Under the pieces are notes generated by a model that was not told the DNA's origin, did not search any database, and saw only the letters and a list, made by a program, of their open reading frames with translations. Source: Nisaea acidiphila (GTDB lineage: Bacteria; Pseudomonadota; Alphaproteobacteria; Thalassobaculales; Thalassobaculaceae). From it: 64,000 bases of DNA. The stretch lies in contig NZ_CP102480.1 of assembly GCF_024662015.1 (NCBI RefSeq), forward strand, positions 4,644,501 to 4,708,500, in the 5' to 3' direction. Positions 18,464 to 26,314 of the stretch are shown piece after piece. Within the stretch, counting starts at the first letter, position 1, and every line of letters begins with the position of its first letter. The position numbers and the translations under genes were made by a program.

Positions 18464-20141
18464 CGGTTCCGGTGCCAGCCGCCTCGGCGGCCATATTCTT
18501 GTCGATGCACTGGTGACCGAGGGGGTCGATCTCGTCTTTGGTGTGCCGGGCGAGAGCTATCTCGCGGTGATCGACGGTCTGCAGGAACGGAACGGGATCC
18601 GTACCGTGATGTGTCGCCAGGAAGGCGGCGCGGCGATGATGGCGGACGCCTACGGCAAGCTGACCGGCCGCCCCGGCGTCTGCATGGTGACCCGCGGTCC
18701 GGGGGCGACCAATGCGAGTGCTGGCGTGCATGTCGCCTTCCAGGATTCGACGCCGATGGTGCTGCTGGTCGGCCAGGTCGCGCGCTGGATGGTCGAGCGC
18801 GAGGCGTTTCAGGAAATCGATTACCGCCGGATGTTCGGCCAGATGGCGAAATGGGTGGCCCAGATCGACGACGCGGCCCGCATTCCGGAATATATCAGCC
18901 GGGCTTTCCACACCGCCGTGTCAGGCCGTCCGGGCCCCGTGGTTCTGGCGCTGCCGGAAGACATGCTGATGGACTATGCGGAGGCGGCGGAGATCGCGCC
19001 GTATGTACCGGTCGAGCCTCATCCGGGCCCGCAGCAGATGGCGGACTTCCGCTCCATGCTGGAGAAAGCCGAACGGCCGCTGATGATTGTCGGCGGCGGG
19101 GGCTGGGACCGGGCTGCCTGCGAGCAGATCGAGCAGTTCGCGGTCGCCAACGGGATTCCGGTCGGTGCCTCTTTCCGCTGTCAGGATTATTTCGACAACC
19201 GCCATTCGAACTATGTCGGCCATGTCGGAATCGGCATCGACCCGTCGCTCGCCGCCCGCGTGCGCGAAAGCGACATGGTGATTGCGCTCGGTACCCGGCT
19301 CGGTGAGATGACCACCGGCGGGTATTCACTCTTCGATATCCCGCGCCCGAAACAGGGGCTGGTCCATATCCACGGCAGTGCCGAGGAGCTTGGCCGGGTC
19401 TATCAGGGCGATCTGCTGATCAACGCCATGCCGCGGAGTTTCGCGGCGGCGCTGGCGTCCATGGAGCCGGTCGACGGCAGCGCGCGCGCGGAGGACATCG
19501 CCCAGGGCCATGCCGACTATCTCGCGACGCTGGAGCCGTCTCCGGTCCCGGGGGATGTGCAGATGGGCGAGATCGCGGCCTGGCTTAACAAGACCCTGCC
19601 GGAAGATGCGATCATCACCAACGGGGCCGGCAATTACGCTACCTGGATGCACCGCTATTATCAGTATCGTGGCTTCCGCACCCAGCTCGCGCCGACCAGC
19701 GGGTCCATGGGATATGGCCTGCCGGCGGCCGTCGCCGCGGCTCTGGTCCATCCTGACCGGGTCGTCGTGTCGATGAACGGCGACGGTTGCTTCATGATGC
19801 ATGGCCAGGAACTGGCGACCGCGATCCAGCATGGCGCAAAACTGATCGTCATCGTGATCAATAACGGTATGTACGGCACCATCCGGATGCATCAGGAACG
19901 GGAATTCCCGGGCCGGGTGAAGCATACCGAGCTGCAGAACCCGGACTTTGCCGCGCTTGCCCGCGCCTATGGCGCGAACGGGGAGACGGTGCTGGAAACC
20001 TCGGAATTCGCGCCGGCTTTCGAACGGGCGCTTGCCGCCGACAAGCCGACCCTGATCGAGGTGAAGATCGATCCGGAAGCGATAACGCCGAAAACGACGC
20101 TTTCGGCGATCCGCGCGGCCGCGCTCTCCAAAGCCGACTGA
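18435..20141 (+). CDS. Thiamine-diphosphate-dependent enzyme, acetolactate synthase-like
   Basis: 568 residues with the three-domain ThDP architecture. The pyrimidine domain has the catalytic glutamate at about residue 63 (RQEGGAAMMADAYGKLTG) and VTRGPGATN. A central domain follows, then a PP domain with the GDG...NN cofactor motif (NGDGCFMMHGQELATA, then VINNGMYGT). It resembles IlvB-type synthases or 2-oxoacid decarboxylases, but no small regulatory subunit (ilvH/N) is nearby and the partner is a cupin gene, so it is unlikely to be the housekeeping acetolactate synthase. An ATG at 18441 is a possible start. The substrate is unknown. Confidence 0.88.
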   Translation: MSMSSSPSSNGSGASRLGGHILVDALVTEGVDLVFGVPGESYLAVIDGLQERNGIRTVMCRQEGGAAMMADAYGKLTGRPGVCMVTRGPGATNASAGVHVAFQDSTPMVLLVGQVARWMVEREAFQEIDYRRMFGQMAKWVAQIDDAARIPEYISRAFHTAVSGRPGPVVLALPEDMLMDYAEAAEIAPYVPVEPHPGPQQMADFRSMLEKAERPLMIVGGGGWDRAACEQIEQFAVANGIPVGASFRCQDYFDNRHSNYVGHVGIGIDPSLAARVRESDMVIALGTRLGEMTTGGYSLFDIPRPKQGLVHIHGSAEELGRVYQGDLLINAMPRSFAAALASMEPVDGSARAEDIAQGHADYLATLEPSPVPGDVQMGEIAAWLNKTLPEDAIITNGAGNYATWMHRYYQYRGFRTQLAPTSGSMGYGLPAAVAAALVHPDRVVVSMNGDGCFMMHGQELATAIQHGAKLIVIVINNGMYGTIRMHQEREFPGRVKHTELQNPDFAALARAYGANGETVLETSEFAPAFERALAADKPTLIEVKIDPEAITPKTTLSAIRAAALSKAD

Positions 20142-20233
20142 CTTCACGCAAGGTCCCGTCCTCGCGTCTATCCGATTGGAGTGGCATCGATCATGATGCC
20201 GCCCGTTTTCGTCGGACGCGGAGGAGTAGATCC

Positions 20234-20380
20234 ATGCGAGCGCGGAGATGGTTGATGTGGGAACTGGAGCGGGAACGCCACGAGATGCCGCTCTGGCCTT
20301 TTTACTGGTTCGCCCCCCTGAGCCAGGTCGAGGCGGTTATTCTGGAAGCCCTGAGAGTGCGGCGAAACGTGGTCCGCTGA
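20234..20380 (+). CDS. Possible 48-residue small protein
   Basis: A short frame beginning MRARRWLMWELERERHE and ending RRNVVR, with GGAGGAG about 9 nt before the ATG. It is rich in Arg, Trp and Leu, with an aromatic patch LWPFYWFAPL that could insert in a membrane. It lies downstream of the ThDP gene and convergent with the Spy-like gene, whose stop is 3 nt away. No family is recognised. The good ribosome site is the main support; chance is not excluded. Confidence 0.35.
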   Translation: MRARRWLMWELERERHEMPLWPFYWFAPLSQVEAVILEALRVRRNVVR

Positions 20381-20383
20381 ACC

Positions 20384-20851
20384 TCAGTCGTCGTCAAATC
20401 GGCGTTTACGGTCGAGCTTCTCGACAAGTTTGCGGCGCTGCTCGGGCGTCAGCTCTTCCATGATTTCGATCATGAAACTGTGCGTCTCGGCACGCATCCG
20501 GTCATGTACCGCACTCATACGATCCAGCGCCACCAGATAGGCCTCCCTGTCGAACGGCTCCTGGATCAGGATGTCGCGGATCTCGCGCCGACTTTCGCGG
20601 GACTCCCTGAAGGTCTCCTGCATCGCATCGTGATGCCGCTCGAGGCGCTCCCGAATCTCTGGCGTCAAGCTGTCTCCGAGCGTGTACTCGATGATCTTGG
20701 ACATCGGTTTGCCGTGCCGGGGGCCGTCATGCGGGCCCCTGTGCCAGTCCCACCGGTCCCATCGCCCGACGGACATGCCGGCGACAAAGAGGTTGAAAGC
20801 GACAGAGACGAACAGCAGCAGCGCGAGTGTACGGGTCCGTGTCCAGGTCAT
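20384..20851 (-). CDS. Spy/CpxP-like periplasmic metal-resistance protein
   Basis: 155 residues. An N-terminal membrane anchor or uncleaved signal (about 8-26) is followed by a His/Asp/Trp-rich stretch (RWDRWDWHRGPHDGPRHG) and a long helical hairpin with LTPEIRERLERH and ELTPEQRRKLVEKL. The paired LTPEQ-type motifs are typical of the heavy-metal-resistance/Spy family, which bind metal or act as stress chaperones in the periplasm. It is the last gene of the sigma-factor unit, overlapping the anti-sigma-like gene by 4 nt. Confidence 0.82.
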   Translation of the reverse strand: MTWTRTRTLALLLFVSVAFNLFVAGMSVGRWDRWDWHRGPHDGPRHGKPMSKIIEYTLGDSLTPEIRERLERHHDAMQETFRESRESRREIRDILIQEPFDREAYLVALDRMSAVHDRMRAETHSFMIEIMEELTPEQRRKLVEKLDRKRRFDDD

Positions 20852-21300
20852 TGGTCTATCTCCAGCGCGTCGGCACCGAGTGCCCGCTCAACGATCGTCA
20901 GTTGGTCTGTGTAGGCGGTCGAGGCTTCCGTAGCGGATAGGTCGTCGATATTCACGCCGACGAGGAACCCGGCCAGGCTGGCGACAGCAAGGCCCGCCGC
21001 CGGCTGCCAGAGTCCTCCGAACGGCCAGAGCGAGTTCAGCAAGCCGCGAATGTCGAACCCGCCACCCTGTTCCAGAATCGGATCGCGCATGAAACCGGTG
21101 TCGTGGAGCTCGGCGTCGTTCATGAAGCCGTCGAGCAGCGCGTCGAGTTCGGAACTCGCGTGCAACACTGGCGAGAGATCCGGTGTTTTCGACAGGAGGG
21201 CAAGGGCCGCGTCGCGCTCTTGCTCCGGCCATCTCTCCAGATTTCCGCCAAACGCGTCGGCGAGCTCCCGGAAGCGGGTAATGGTCATCTCGGTCATCAA
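20848..21300 (-). CDS. Putative anti-sigma factor, single-pass membrane protein
   Basis: 150 residues. The cytosolic N-terminal half contains RFRELADAFGGNLERWPEQER, a segment I recall from small alphaproteobacterial proteins encoded beside ECF sigma factors. One transmembrane helix (about 97-117, PAAGLAVASLAGFLVGV) and a short periplasmic tail follow. No zinc-binding HxxxCxxC is present. The start overlaps the sigma gene stop by 4 nt. The anti-sigma role is inferred from topology and position. Confidence 0.65.
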   Translation of the reverse strand: MMTEMTITRFRELADAFGGNLERWPEQERDAALALLSKTPDLSPVLHASSELDALLDGFMNDAELHDTGFMRDPILEQGGGFDIRGLLNSLWPFGGLWQPAAGLAVASLAGFLVGVNIDDLSATEASTAYTDQLTIVERALGADALEIDQ

Positions 21301-21866
21301 TGCTCTCCAACTGCCGTTCTGGCATAGGCATCCGGTTGTTGTTCCCGGACGATCTCCTTCAGTTTCGCACGCGCTCGCCGGAGCAGGGATTCCAGTGCGT
21401 CGACACTGATCTCCATCGTATTCGCGACCTCATCGGCGGTCATGTCTTTCAAGTGAAAGAGAGAGACCGCAATCCTCTGACGTTCGGGAAGCCGGGCGAC
21501 GGCGTCGTGAATACCCGTTTCGGCGCGTTTCCTGGCCAGTTGCTGTTCCGGGTTGGGTTTCGTGTCCTCGAACTCCCGCCCTTCTATATCGACGGTCGGC
21601 CGTCTGGCTCTCAACCGGTCTATGCAGAGATTGTGCACGATCCTGTAGATCCATGATTTCGCACTGCCGTCCGGGTTCCAGCGTGGTGCGTTGCTCCATA
21701 CTCGGGCGAAACACTCCTGCAGGATCTCGTCGGCGTCGCTACGGTTGCCGAGCATACGGTACGCGAACGCGGATGCCGGACCGCGATGGCGGTACACAAG
21801 CCTGTCGAATGCCGCCCGGTCGCCGTTGGCGACCAGGCTGAGCAGGTCGTTATCCGACTCGGCCAT
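21297..21866 (-). CDS. ECF-type RNA polymerase sigma factor
   Basis: 189 residues from the ATG at 21866. A longer frame to 21929 would overlap the EF-hand gene, and its leader looks non-homologous. Region 2 (about 10-80) carries FDRLVYRHRGPASAFAYRML, DADEILQECFARVW and KSWIYRIVHNLCIDRLR. Region 4 (about 125-185) carries LPERQRIAVSLFHLKDMTA and the helix-turn-helix VDALESLLRRARAKLKE. It presumably directs a stress regulon that may include its own operon. It is probably held by the membrane protein encoded next. Confidence 0.92.
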   Translation of the reverse strand: MAESDNDLLSLVANGDRAAFDRLVYRHRGPASAFAYRMLGNRSDADEILQECFARVWSNAPRWNPDGSAKSWIYRIVHNLCIDRLRARRPTVDIEGREFEDTKPNPEQQLARKRAETGIHDAVARLPERQRIAVSLFHLKDMTADEVANTMEISVDALESLLRRARAKLKEIVREQQPDAYARTAVGEH

Positions 21867-21901
21867 GCGTGTTTCCGGTATCCTGTTGGATTGATCGCCT
21901 A

Positions 21902-22396
21902 TTAGTGCCGGTAACCCCGGCCGTCGCAAGAGCCGCCAAATTTGCCGCCCTGCCTTCCGGCATGAGGTCCCCGCATCTCGGTGACTTCTTCCAGCGTGAC
22001 GACGCCGTCCCGATCGCTGTCCATACGCCGCATCATGAAGGAGTCGGCGCGGGCATATTCTTCGGTCGTGACCACGCCGTCACCGTCGGAGTCGAGCCGG
22101 TCGAGCATGCGCGCCATCCGTTTCATGCGGACTTCCTTTCGGGCAGCGTCCATCTCCTCGGCGCTGATCGTACCGTCATTATCGGTATCGATAGCGGCGG
22201 CGCGGGCGCCCCGGGCCTGATACATTTCGGCCTTGGTGAGCTTCTGGTCGCCGTTGGCGTCCGCTTCCTTGAACCGCTCCAGCATTTCGGCCTTGTGCTC
22301 GGCCGCGCCTTGGCCGCCGCGCATTCCGTGGCTTTCGGCAACGGTCGGCAGCAGAATCGCGGTACCGAGCAGGGCGGCGACAATCATCTTTTTCAT
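21902..22396 (-). CDS. Secreted EF-hand calcium-binding protein
   Basis: 164 residues with a signal peptide (MKKMIVAALLGTAILLPTVA). At least four EF-hand-type loops are visible: DANGDQKLTKAE, DTDNDGTISAEE, DSDGDGVVTTEE and DSDRDGVVTLEE. Each has the D-x-D-x-D/N-G pattern and a terminal acidic ligand. The tail is Gly/His/Cys-rich. It is probably a periplasmic calcium binder. It is the first gene of the unit and lies 35 nt before the sigma gene, so calcium or envelope state could feed into sigma control (inference). Confidence 0.88.
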   Translation of the reverse strand: MKKMIVAALLGTAILLPTVAESHGMRGGQGAAEHKAEMLERFKEADANGDQKLTKAEMYQARGARAAAIDTDNDGTISAEEMDAARKEVRMKRMARMLDRLDSDGDGVVTTEEYARADSFMMRRMDSDRDGVVTLEEVTEMRGPHAGRQGGKFGGSCDGRGYRH

Positions 22397-22584
22397 TTGA
22401 GCAGATCCTTTGTCTCGTTAACCCGTTCCTTGTGAGCGGGATAACCTTTCAAACGACGGCGGATCCGGAATCCGTCGCACGGGTGAGAAAAAAATCTCTC
22501 GTGCCGCCGCGGCGCTTTTAAAGCGCTGGGGTGGGGAGTAGCCTGCAAGCGGTTCAACGGCTTGATAAAAAACTGGAGGAAGCG

Positions 22585-23523
22585 ATGGCCGCGGCAAACA
22601 ACAAAGTGATTATTACCTGCGCGGTGACGGGATCGATTCATACCCCGACGATGAGCCCGCATCTGCCGCTGACGCCGGACGAGATCGCGAAGGATGCGAT
22701 CGCCGCCGCCGAGGCCGGCGCCTCCATTCTCCATCTACATGCGCGTAATCCCGAGGACGGCAGCCCGACGCCGGATCCGGACATGTTTATGCAGTTCCTG
22801 CCGCGCATCAAACAGTCCTGCGATGCCGTTGTGAACATCACCACCGGCGGCGGGCACGGAATGTCTCTGGAAGAGCGGCTCGCAGCGGCTTTTCGCGCCA
22901 GCCCGGAGATGACCTCGCTGAATATGGGCTCGATGAATTTCGGCCTGTTCCCGATCCTCGACAAGATCAAGGACTTCCAGCATCCCTGGGAGCCGCAGTT
23001 CCTGGAAAACTCCCGCGATTTCATCTTCCGCAACACGTTCAAGGATATCGAGTACATCCTGAAGGAGCTGGGCGAGGGGCACGGGGTGCGTTTCGAGTTC
23101 GAATGCTACGATGTGGGCCATCTCTACACGCTGGCGCATTTCGCCGACCGTGGTCTGGTGAAGCCGCCATTCTTCGTGCAGACGATCTTCGGCATCCTCG
23201 GCGGTATCGGTGCGGACGAGGAAAACCTCATGCATATGCGCCGCATCGCCAACAAGCTGTTCGGTGACGATTACCAATGGTCCGTGCTGGCGGCCGGACG
23301 TCACCAGATGAATTTCTGCACCATGGCTGCGATGCTCGGCGGCAATGTCCGGGTCGGCCTCGAAGACAGTCTCTTCATCTCGAAAGGCAAGCTGGCGGAG
23401 AGCAACGCGGATCAGGTGGCGAAGATCAAGCGCATCGTCGAGGATCTGTCGCTCGAGGTGGCCACACCGAAGGAGGCCCGCGAGATGCTCGCACTCAAAG
23501 GCGGCGACCAGGTGAAGTTCTGA
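22585..23523 (+). CDS. BKACE-family enzyme (beta-keto acid cleavage, DUF849)
   Basis: 312 residues from the ATG at 22585, chosen because GGAGGA ends 4 nt upstream; the frame opens earlier at 22531. The zinc-binding HLHARNPEDG motif is at about 54-63, with NITTGGGHGMSLEERL, LNMGSMNFG and the C-terminal VRVGLEDSLF. These TIM-barrel enzymes condense a beta-keto acid with acetyl-CoA to give acetoacetate and a new CoA ester, as 3-keto-5-aminohexanoate cleavage enzyme does. The substrate class is not assigned. It lies 4 nt before an AroE-like gene in the same operon. Confidence 0.92.
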   Translation: MAAANNKVIITCAVTGSIHTPTMSPHLPLTPDEIAKDAIAAAEAGASILHLHARNPEDGSPTPDPDMFMQFLPRIKQSCDAVVNITTGGGHGMSLEERLAAAFRASPEMTSLNMGSMNFGLFPILDKIKDFQHPWEPQFLENSRDFIFRNTFKDIEYILKELGEGHGVRFEFECYDVGHLYTLAHFADRGLVKPPFFVQTIFGILGGIGADEENLMHMRRIANKLFGDDYQWSVLAAGRHQMNFCTMAAMLGGNVRVGLEDSLFISKGKLAESNADQVAKIKRIVEDLSLEVATPKEAREMLALKGGDQVKF

Positions 23524-23527
23524 ACCC

Positions 23528-24334
23528 ATGGCAGCAACCCTCGACGTAACGGGGAGAACGCGCGTTTACGGTTGTATCGCGGATCCGATCGATCACGTGC
23601 GCGCTCCCATGGTCTTTAATCCGCTCTTCGAGGATCGCGGCATCGATGCCGTTATGGTTCCGGTGCATGTCGCGCCGGACCGCCTCGGGGAAGCCGTGGC
23701 GGGTCTAAAAGCACAGCTCAATTTCGGCGGTATGGCGGTAACCGTTCCGCACAAGCTTTGCCTGATGGAGCTCTGCGACGAAGTCGGGCGGCAGGGACAG
23801 CTGGTCGGGGCGGTCAATGCGGTCAAGTTCGACTCACGGCGCAGGATGATCGGGGATAATTTTGACGGTGCCGGGTTCGTCGCCGGCATGCGTGCGGAGG
23901 GATATGAGGTTGGCGGCCGATCCGTTCTCCAGCTCGGCGCCGGCGGTGCAGGACGCGCCATCGCCTTCGCTCTTGCCGATGCCGGAGTGTCGCGCCTGGT
24001 GATCCATAACCGGACGCGCGAGAAAGCGGAGGAATTGGCATCCGCGGTCTTAACTGCTTACCCGGAGGTTCCGGTAAGTGTCGGCGATGCCGATCCGGAC
24101 GGATGTGACATCCTGGTCAATACGACATCGATCGGTTTGCATTCTGAAGATCCCCTGCCGCTCGACGGTTCGCTGTTGCGAGCGGACCTGCTGGTCGCCG
24201 AGATCATCATGATTCCGGAGCGGACGAAGCTTCTCGAAGCGGCGATTGAGAAAGGGGCAAAGGTTCACTACGGAAGACATATGCTCGATCATCAGATCGA
24301 ACTCATCGGTGAATTTCTCGGCTGTTTTCCGTAA
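23528..24334 (+). CDS. AroE-like shikimate/quinate dehydrogenase family protein
   Basis: 268 residues with the two-domain AroE fold. The substrate domain has NFGGMAVTVPHK, with the catalytic lysine, and NFDGAGF. The nucleotide domain has GAGGAGRAIAFAL and IHNRTREKAEEL. The C-terminal HQIELIGEF keeps the family glutamine. However, the usual S-x-S carboxylate-binding pair near the N-terminus is replaced (DHVRAPMVFN), so shikimate is doubtful as the substrate. Pairing with a BKACE gene also suggests a catabolic oxidoreductase rather than the housekeeping AroE. Confidence 0.85.
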   Translation: MAATLDVTGRTRVYGCIADPIDHVRAPMVFNPLFEDRGIDAVMVPVHVAPDRLGEAVAGLKAQLNFGGMAVTVPHKLCLMELCDEVGRQGQLVGAVNAVKFDSRRRMIGDNFDGAGFVAGMRAEGYEVGGRSVLQLGAGGAGRAIAFALADAGVSRLVIHNRTREKAEELASAVLTAYPEVPVSVGDADPDGCDILVNTTSIGLHSEDPLPLDGSLLRADLLVAEIIMIPERTKLLEAAIEKGAKVHYGRHMLDHQIELIGEFLGCFP

Positions 24335-24462
24335 AAGTGTGACGAATTGGCACCATAAAGTACACAGAACGCACGCTAGTGGACTGATTTCTGGTCTTTT
24401 GCCGAAAAATTGTGTCTTCTCAAACGGTTTGGTAAGCAGGCCTGGGACCGAGTGGGAGGTCT

Positions 24463-25428
24463 ATGAGCAAAGAGGCTTCTAAAGCGGATCTTTCGCAAAT
24501 CCGCATCGCTCTCTGCGGTCTGAATCGGCAGGTCCTTCTGCCTGTGCGCTCCGAGTTGATGGAACTCGGGTATCGTAGTGCCGAATGGATACGCTCCGAC
24601 GAGGCGCTGCGCCTGTGGACCCAGCAGGGGATCCCGGATCTCATCGTTGCCGATCATCAGTTAGATGACGGTGCGGCAGTCAAGACCGTCCGGGAAATCC
24701 GGAACGGGGATCTGGGCGCCAACCCTTTCGCCGTTGTGATCATGACGACATGGGCCAATGATCCGGAGAACGTGCGCGAGGCGATCAATAGCGGCGTCGA
24801 CGATCTACTGGTTGCCCCCTATTCGACGGGACAGCTACTGGAGCGCATCAAGAAACTGATAACGGACCGCAAGCCTTTCATCGCAACAAGCGATTATGTC
24901 GGGCCCGAAAGGCGCCGCGATCCCGCGCGTAAGAGTGAGATTCCAACTTTCGAGCCGCCGAACACGCTGCGGATGCGTCAGGAGGGCGAACAGGTGGACG
25001 CGGCCGCTCTCAAGGAACAGATCGAGGCCAGCAACACGCAGATTCAGGAAGAGAAACTCCGGCGCATCGGGTTCCAGATCTCTTTTCTCGTCGATCTCGC
25101 TTTACCGAAATTCGGCGTCGGGGAGTTCGATCAGGATACCAAGGAGCATCTAGATAGACTGGCGATGATGAGTGGCGAGGCGGTCCAGCGGTTGGACGGG
25201 ACGCAGTACGAGGGAATTTCTCAGCTCTGCAAGTCGATGCACAAACTCGCGAAGCGGATTGCCGCCGATCCCTCGGCGGCGTCGGCGGACGATGTCGAAC
25301 TTCTGAAACCCTTGTCCCGCGCCATTCTCGAAGCGTTCTTCCCGTCCGAGAGCACTGGCGACCTCGTCAGCCAGATCGCCGGTGCGATCAACAGCTACAA
25401 CGACCGCAAGAACCGTTTTTCCGGCTAA
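24463..25428 (+). CDS. Receiver-domain protein with helical C-terminal half
   Basis: 321 residues. Residues about 13-125 read as a CheY-like receiver with a candidate phospho-aspartate D64 (DLIVADHQLDDG) and a conserved MTTW threonine. The paired acids normally after the first strand are absent (IALCGLN) and the lysine before the last helix is replaced (VAPYSTG), so phosphorylation may be lost or altered. A YVGPERRRDP linker and an alpha-helical half (about 170-320) follow; the latter has no family I recognise. GGGAGG precedes the ATG. A hairpin lies downstream. Confidence 0.8.
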   Translation: MSKEASKADLSQIRIALCGLNRQVLLPVRSELMELGYRSAEWIRSDEALRLWTQQGIPDLIVADHQLDDGAAVKTVREIRNGDLGANPFAVVIMTTWANDPENVREAINSGVDDLLVAPYSTGQLLERIKKLITDRKPFIATSDYVGPERRRDPARKSEIPTFEPPNTLRMRQEGEQVDAAALKEQIEASNTQIQEEKLRRIGFQISFLVDLALPKFGVGEFDQDTKEHLDRLAMMSGEAVQRLDGTQYEGISQLCKSMHKLAKRIAADPSAASADDVELLKPLSRAILEAFFPSESTGDLVSQIAGAINSYNDRKNRFSG

Positions 25429-25441
25429 TTGGACCGAAATT

Positions 25442-25472
25442 GAAAGGCCCCGGACATTGTCCGGGACCTTTC
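25442..25472. terminator. Bidirectional terminator hairpin
   Basis: Arms GAAAGGCCCCGGACA and TGTCCGGGACCTTTC pair with a single mismatch, giving a long stable stem around a very short loop. It lies between the receiver gene (plus) and the convergent coxM-like gene (minus). The stem base supplies A/T runs of three on each side, with GATTTTCC a little further downstream on the plus strand. Confidence 0.7.
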
Positions 25473-25490
25473 AGATGATTTTCCGGCGGA

Positions 25491-26288
25491 TTAGCCGGCC
25501 TTGGCGACAGCCCGCTTCGCCATCACCGTAATCAGGTGCGCGCGGTAGGCTGCGCTGGCGTGGATATCTGCGTTCAGATCGTCTTCCGCCACCTTGATTC
25601 CGGAAACCGCGTCGGCAGAGAAATTACCTGAAAGGGCGCTTTCCATCTCCGGCACCCGGAAGACGCCGTCCTGACCCGCGCCGGTCACGGCGACACGCGC
25701 GCCGCCGCCGGTCTGGGCGACGAATACGCCGACAAGGGCGTAGCGCGAGGCCGGATTTGGGAACTTTTCATATGCCGCCTTGCTCGGCACCGGGAAGGAG
25801 ATCTTGGTGATGATCTCGTCTTCCGCCAGCGCGGTTTCGAAGAGGCCCGTGAAGAAATCGTCTGCGGAGATTTCACGTTGGCTCGTGTGGATGGTCGCGC
25901 CGAGGGCCAGACAGGCAGACGGGTAATCTGCAGCGGGATCGTTGTTGGCGACCGAGCCGCCGATCGTGCCCATGTTCCGGACCTGCGCGTCGCCGATATT
26001 GTCGGCGAGCTCCGCGAGGGCCGGGATCGCGGACTTCACGTCAGCGGAGGACGCAACCTCGGCATGCTTGGTCATGGCGCCGATGGTCACGGTATTTCCC
26101 GAAACCGTGATGCCTTTCAGCTCGCCGACACCGGAAAGGTCGATCAGGTCGGACGGGCTTGCCAGCCGCTGTTTCAGGGTCGGGATCATGGTCTGGCCGC
26201 CGGCGAGCAGCTTGCCGTCATCCGCGCCCTTCAGGGCGCTGACCGCGTCGGCGACGCTGCCCGGTTTGTGATGCTCGAACTCATACAT
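25491..26288 (-). CDS. coxM: Molybdenum hydroxylase FAD subunit (CoxM-like)
   Basis: 265 residues of the xanthine dehydrogenase/CO dehydrogenase medium-subunit family. The FAD-binding motifs are AGGQT at about 31 and TIGGSVANNDPAADYPSA at about 111-128. It carries electrons from the iron-sulfur subunit to the acceptor. It is the last gene of the coxS-coxL-coxM order, 26 nt after the large subunit. The symbol follows family usage and does not mean that CO is the substrate. Confidence 0.9.
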   Translation of the reverse strand: MYEFEHHKPGSVADAVSALKGADDGKLLAGGQTMIPTLKQRLASPSDLIDLSGVGELKGITVSGNTVTIGAMTKHAEVASSADVKSAIPALAELADNIGDAQVRNMGTIGGSVANNDPAADYPSACLALGATIHTSQREISADDFFTGLFETALAEDEIITKISFPVPSKAAYEKFPNPASRYALVGVFVAQTGGGARVAVTGAGQDGVFRVPEMESALSGNFSADAVSGIKVAEDDLNADIHASAAYRAHLITVMAKRAVAKAG

Positions 26289-26314
26289 CGTCAGGGTTCC
26301 TTCCTGGCTATCGC

